From positions 62,001 through 126,000 of the forward strand of contig NZ_VIGV01000006.1 in the NCBI RefSeq assembly GCF_007858445.1: DNA of 64,000 bases, read 5' to 3'. How positions within the stretch are numbered: position 1 is the stretch's first letter; every line of letters begins with the position of its first letter. The DNA comes from Tsukamurella sputi. Lineage in GTDB: Bacteria > Actinomycetota > Actinomycetes > Mycobacteriales > Mycobacteriaceae. Position numbers and translations under genes: made by a program. The notes under the pieces were generated by a model that was not told where the DNA came from, searched no databases, and saw only the letters and a list, made by a program, of their open reading frames with translations. Of this stretch, positions 60,589 to 64,000 are shown one piece after another.

Positions 60589-61092
60589 TCAGTCAATGAG
60601 ACGCGCAAGATCCGGATCCGTCAGGATCGACTCGAGCAGGGCGACAGGAATCGCGAAGACCTCGCCCTCACGAAGCCGGAGCACGAAGAGACTGCCGACT
60701 CGTCGGAAACCCTCGATGTTCTCGCGGGCGATGATGATCGTGTTGATCTGGTTTTCGATGCGGATGCGCTTGGCATCGCTACCCGCAGCCCAACGCGTAC
60801 CGGCCCGCAGGACCTTGCGGTTCTGGCGCCATGCAGCGAACAGGCAGAGCAGGATCATTTCGAGGCTGAGGCCGAGGAAGAAGCATCCGCCGATCAAGAG
60901 CCCCAACGGCCAACCGCTACCGGTGGCGATGCAGACCGCGGCGACGATCACGCCCACGACCATGCCGATCACGAGCGACCTCATCCAGAAGCGCCGTTGG
61001 CGCAGCGCGGAGAGGGTCGCGCGGCGCACGTCGCCCGGTTGCGCCACCCACTCCACGGCGATCGGGGGCATGGAGTCCGTCGTCTCGGTCAC
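60589..61092 (-). CDS. Two-helix membrane protein of unknown function (YcxB-like pattern)
   Basis: A 167-residue protein with two adjacent helices (about 38-60 and 65-88). The C-terminal part (IENQINTIIIARENIEGFRRVGSLFVLRLREGEVFAIPVALL) recalls YcxB-like domains. Base composition is slightly lower in GC than its neighbours. GTG start at 61092. No functional partner is evident; it is convergent with the racemase-like gene. Confidence 0.6.
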   Translation of the reverse strand: MTETTDSMPPIAVEWVAQPGDVRRATLSALRQRRFWMRSLVIGMVVGVIVAAVCIATGSGWPLGLLIGGCFFLGLSLEMILLCLFAAWRQNRKVLRAGTRWAAGSDAKRIRIENQINTIIIARENIEGFRRVGSLFVLRLREGEVFAIPVALLESILTDPDLARLID

Positions 61093-61206
61093 TGATGCAG
61101 TATCACACGGCGCGTGTTCGATTTCCTGCGCCGGGACACCGACTGCGCGAGCCGATAGCGGCGGGGTCTCCGTGCCGCCGCTCCGGGGTCGACTCTCAGG
61201 GAACGC

Positions 61207-61710
61207 CTACCGGGGTGCTGCCGCAGTGGTGGTGCGCCCGCCCGCGGGCGGGCCGAGGGTGTCGACGCCGTAGTCCCAGGACTTGCCGTTCGGGGCGCCG
61301 ACACCGGCGAAGGGCGGGTTGGGTGCCTGCGGGAGGTTCGGCGGGTTGCCGCCGATCCGGGGGGTCGGCGATGCCGAGGTCGTGCTCGTGGGAGGTGTCG
61401 ACGACGAGGTCGTCGGGACGCCGGTCGGTGGGCACTCGTAGCCGGGCTGTACGTAGACCGCGCCTTGGTCGTAGCCCGGGCCGCTCATGGCGCTGCACCA
61501 GGTGTAGCCGCCCGGCAGGGTCCAGGGCGGAAGGCTGCCGTCCGTCGGGTACGGCACGCGGGTGGTCGGTGGCAGGCCGCCCGGATCCGCCGATGCCGGA
61601 GACGAGGTGGTGGGGAACAGGAGGGAACCCACGAGCGTGAGCGCCGCGAATCCCGCGGCCGCGTACCAGGACCGCCGGGAGGGGGTGGGGACGGAGGTGT
61701 TGTCGGTCAT
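61207..61710 (-). CDS. Pro/Thr-rich secreted or anchored small protein
   Basis: A 167-residue protein with an N-terminal hydrophobic segment (about 18-40, WYAAAGFAALTLVGSLLF) likely acting as signal or anchor. The rest is rich in Pro, Thr, Gly and Ser, with two Cys residues (TWCSAM and YECPP). The ATG at 61710 is 25 nt after the MspA porin stop, so the two are probably co-transcribed. No domain is recognised. It may be a porin-associated envelope protein; this is speculation from position. Confidence 0.65.
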   Translation of the reverse strand: MTDNTSVPTPSRRSWYAAAGFAALTLVGSLLFPTTSSPASADPGGLPPTTRVPYPTDGSLPPWTLPGGYTWCSAMSGPGYDQGAVYVQPGYECPPTGVPTTSSSTPPTSTTSASPTPRIGGNPPNLPQAPNPPFAGVGAPNGKSWDYGVDTLGPPAGGRTTTAAAPR

Positions 61711-61735
61711 CGAATCGATTCCTTCGTGTGCGGGA

Positions 61736-62455
61736 TCAGATCGGCAGCGAGCCGGAGTAGGTGAACACCTCGTTGTCGAACTCGCTGGAGGACATGGTGA
61801 TCCCGGCGCCGAGGCGTACGCCGACGTTGCCGACGCAACCGTCGACCTTGACGTGCACGCCCTCGACGGACACGCCCGCGCGGTTCTTCGAGATCTTCTT
61901 CGTCCGGACGATGGAGGTGGCGATGCCGCCGGGCTTGATGGTGGTGGAGACGTTCGCGGCTGCGCCGAGGCCGGCGCCGATGCCTGCGCCGACATTGAGT
62001 GTGCCGCCGGTGATCGACAGCGCAGGGCTGACGGAGACGCTGGGGCCGAGCGTCGCGGACACGCCGCCACCCACCGAGACGCCCGAGGCGACGTCCACGG
62101 CGCAGCCGATCTGCACGATGAGCGCCATGTCCGCGCCCTGGAGCTCGCTGCTGCCGGCACCGTCGACGGTGCCGATCGCGGTGGCCTTGAAGAACGCTTC
62201 CCGGCTGGTGGGGGTGCCGGCGAGGTTGGAGACGGGGTTGATCTCCACGTTCTCGAGGCGGATCTTCAGTCGCCATTCGTCCTTCGCTGCGCGGGAGATC
62301 TCCGAATCCTTCATCGTCGTGGGCGCCGCGATGGCGGGCGCGGAGGTTGTGCCGGCAAGGCAGGCGACGGCGAGGGCGGGGCTGAGGATCCGGGTTGCGA
62401 GGAGGCGCCGGCGGATGCCGGCGGGGCGCCGGACGGTGGCGTCGGGGGGAGTCAT
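61736..62455 (-). CDS. MspA-family porin
   Basis: A 239-residue outer-membrane porin of mycolic-acid bacteria. Signal peptide is about residues 1-44 (ends APAIAAP). Mature part has the family marks IQIGCAVDVASGVSVGGGVSATLGPSVSV and the C-terminal DGCVGNVGVRLGAGITMSS...NEVFTYSGSLPI. Two Cys (in IGCAV and DGCVG) are typical of this subgroup and may form a disulfide. Start choice among ATG 62455, 62467 and 62491 is uncertain. This gene supports assignment to the Mycobacteriales. Confidence 0.9.
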   Translation of the reverse strand: MTPPDATVRRPAGIRRRLLATRILSPALAVACLAGTTSAPAIAAPTTMKDSEISRAAKDEWRLKIRLENVEINPVSNLAGTPTSREAFFKATAIGTVDGAGSSELQGADMALIVQIGCAVDVASGVSVGGGVSATLGPSVSVSPALSITGGTLNVGAGIGAGLGAAANVSTTIKPGGIATSIVRTKKISKNRAGVSVEGVHVKVDGCVGNVGVRLGAGITMSSSEFDNEVFTYSGSLPI

Positions 62456-62689
62456 GACGGGGAGCATTGCACGATCGAAGGCACTTTCCAAGCCGCGTGG
62501 TGCGGATGTTTCACATGTGCAGTGAACTCTCGAATCGCTACTACCAGTGGATGATTCGATGCCGCCGATAGTTCGGAGAGCTGCCTCCGAAAGGCTGGTT
62601 CAGCGCCCCGCCGACCGGTTGGGTGATTCCCCGCCAGTCGGACGGGTGCGTGGAACGAGGAGCGTCGGCGGCGGGTCGGCGCAGGGCCG
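62456..62689. other. Intergenic region upstream of the porin gene
   Basis: This 234-nt gap should hold the porin promoter and the end of the ABC permease transcript. A small perfect stem, TTCGGAG-N6-CTCCGAA at 62572-62591, could end the permease mRNA on the minus strand but has no U-tract. I see no gene here. Confidence 0.45.
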
Positions 62690-64000
62690 CTACGAGGCCA
62701 GGTCCCGCCGGGACTCGGAGACGGCGGCGAGCAGGAGCGCCGCTGCGGCGATCGCCAGAAGAGCTAGGCTCGCACCGGTGAGCACGGTGGCCCCGGGCTG
62801 TGTCGCGACGTGCTTGAAGGGCGAGATCTTCGCGACCCAATCGGGCAGTTTGAGCACGTCCGCCACCATCGTGGTCACGCACAGGGCGAGCACGATCCAG
62901 CCGATCGACGCCCACCGCGCCGAGATGCCCCCGGCGAGAGCGGCGATCGCCGTGATCACCCACACCGCGGGGAGTGCGGCGAGCGCGGGCACGATGAGTT
63001 CGCGGCCGGCCGTGAGGGAGACGCCGACGCCCAGCGCGAAGCTCGCGATCGACGTGGCGACCACGGCTGCGACCAGGTGGGAGACGTACCAGCGCACCCG
63101 CGGCACGGGAGCCGACAGCAGGTACTCGGCGCGGCCGGAGGTCTCCTCGGAGCAGGCCGTGTTGACGATGGAGATGCCCAGCGCGGCGATCGCCATGCCC
63201 ATGATGGAGAACTCGGCGCCGAAGAAGACGTCGAGCAGATTGGAGCCGGATCCGCCGAGTCGCTCCAGCATCTCGCGCGTCCCGGTGTTGCCCACCAGTG
63301 AGTCGATCGCGCTGCCCATGCCGCCGAAGGCGAGGCCCACCGCGAGCATGCCGACGCTCCATCCGATGACCTGCCCGCGGTGCAGTCGCCAGGTGAGCGC
63401 CTCCACGGAGCCCAGCAGTGCGCTGCCGCGTTCGCGGCCGCGGCCCACGGGGATCAGGCCGGCACCCAGGTCGCGCTGGGCGGCGAGCCGCAGCGCCACC
63501 GCGGTGAGCACCACCGAGGCCGCGAGCAGCAACAGGATCGGCCACGGCCGGTCGTCGGCGAACGGGCGGATCTGCTGCGCCCACCCGAGCGGAGAGAGCC
63601 AGGACTCCCAGCCGGGCTCGGCGGGGAGCGTCCCGTCACTGCGGATGACGGAGACGTCGCCGACGGCTCGGAGCAGGTACGCCGCACCGAGACCGACGGC
63701 GAACAGGCCGCGCGCGGCCCGCGCTCCCTCGGTGAGCTGTGCGCAGAGCACCGCGAAGGCGGCGAAGACGATGCCCGTGCAGGCCCAGAGCGCCCCGAAC
63801 ATGATGCTGCCCTGCGCATCCGCGCCCATGCCCACCAGTACCAGCGCGCTGAGTACGCCGATCGAGAGGCTGAGCACGGTCGATTCGATCATGGCCGCGA
63901 TCGGGGGAGCGGTGCGGTCGATGGCGGAGGCGCCCAACATCTCCCGGCGCCCGGACTCCTCGTCGGCGCGGGTGTGCCGGATGACGAGCAGGCCCGTGAG
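62690..64000 (-). CDS. ABC-2-type exporter permease, 5' end cut off
   Basis: At least 437 residues of a membrane protein with many helices, reading in from the right edge. The sequence at the edge, VIRHTRADEESGRREMLGA, matches the conserved R-x-E-E-x-G-R-x-E loop of large ABC exporter permeases (TnrB3/polyketide-antibiotic exporter type). IVNTACSEETSGRAEYLLSAPVPR near the middle repeats the same loop pattern, so this is a tandem two-half permease. The ATP-binding partner should lie beyond the window. Likely substrate is a drug or lipid; not determinable. Confidence 0.85.
   Translation of the reverse strand, partial: LTGLLVIRHTRADEESGRREMLGASAIDRTAPPIAAMIESTVLSLSIGVLSALVLVGMGADAQGSIMFGALWACTGIVFAAFAVLCAQLTEGARAARGLFAVGLGAAYLLRAVGDVSVIRSDGTLPAEPGWESWLSPLGWAQQIRPFADDRPWPILLLLAASVVLTAVALRLAAQRDLGAGLIPVGRGRERGSALLGSVEALTWRLHRGQVIGWSVGMLAVGLAFGGMGSAIDSLVGNTGTREMLERLGGSGSNLLDVFFGAEFSIMGMAIAALGISIVNTACSEETSGRAEYLLSAPVPRVRWYVSHLVAAVVATSIASFALGVGVSLTAGRELIVPALAALPAVWVITAIAALAGGISARWASIGWIVLALCVTTMVADVLKLPDWVAKISPFKHVATQPGATVLTGASLALLAIAAAALLLAAVSESRRDLAS

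Noticed and set aside
1-64000. rRNA, tRNA, prophage or integrative element
   Set aside because: No tRNA-like cloverleaf, rRNA, integrase, transposase or phage structural gene was seen in reading both strands.

Overview
The window is high-GC actinobacterial chromosome with dense, often 4-nt-overlapping genes. An MspA-type porin, a DUF5313-like protein, a DUF222/HNH (13E12-type) gene, a SulP-carbonic anhydrase fusion like Rv3273 and an Ldt-type L,D-transpeptidase point to a mycolic-acid-containing Mycobacteriales; Tsukamurella or a near relative is my best guess. I see no rRNA, tRNA, CRISPR, prophage or IS element. The first gene (sugar-phosphate nucleotidylyltransferase) and the last (ABC-2 type permease) are cut by the window edges.

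Layout. 1-4670: sugar nucleotide and exopolysaccharide genes (nucleotidylyltransferase, C-methyltransferase, polyprenyl-phosphate glycosylphosphotransferase, two small membrane proteins). 4648-8533: a tight operon of a DUF6421-like protein, an SDR and a threonine-aldolase-like PLP enzyme. 8626-9186: YdcF-like protein. 9241-22287: a polyamine catabolic region. On the minus strand a six-gene operon encodes an aldehyde dehydrogenase, copper amine oxidase, universal stress protein, APC permease, GabT and GabD, divergent from a PucR-type regulator. Next to it a TetR regulator is divergent from N-carbamoylputrescine amidase and agmatine deiminase genes. Together these give a complete route agmatine, N-carbamoylputrescine, putrescine, 4-aminobutyraldehyde, GABA, succinic semialdehyde, succinate.

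22294-26174: TetR, Tat-exported alkylsulfatase, TauE/SafE exporter and an orphan sigma-region-4 protein. 26178-30114: Baeyer-Villiger-type monooxygenase, patatin and SDR operon with a divergent TetR. 30122-32950: small protein, lipase and DUF222/HNH protein. 33133-37655: second envelope polysaccharide cluster (Thr-rich lipoprotein, two Wzz-like proteins, O-antigen-ligase-like protein). 37666-44080: Met-rich membrane protein, secreted protein, CopD/CtaG fusion, TPM protein and copper P-type ATPase. 44318-51912: hydrolase, PaiB-like, DUF5313-like, TetR, GNAT, BluB, L,D-transpeptidase, MFS/ArsR pair and DUF998-like protein. 51922-60437: CtaG-like protein, two OmpR-type two-component systems, SulP-carbonic anhydrase fusion, PAP2 protein and a glutamate-racemase-like protein. 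60589-64000: membrane protein, Pro-rich secreted protein, MspA porin, ABC permease.

The strongest unexplained signals are regulatory. Clean inverted or direct repeats lie in almost every divergent promoter region (20203-20278, 22966-23011, 29446-29489, 30360-30384, 50906-50929, 54520-54537), and a perfect 18-bp inverted repeat with a purine loop lies upstream of the copper ATPase (44126-44178). The best candidate for an undescribed system is the DUF6421 operon, whose central protein carries a gluzincin-like HxxxH...EExRxD pattern behind a glutamine-amidotransferase-like domain.
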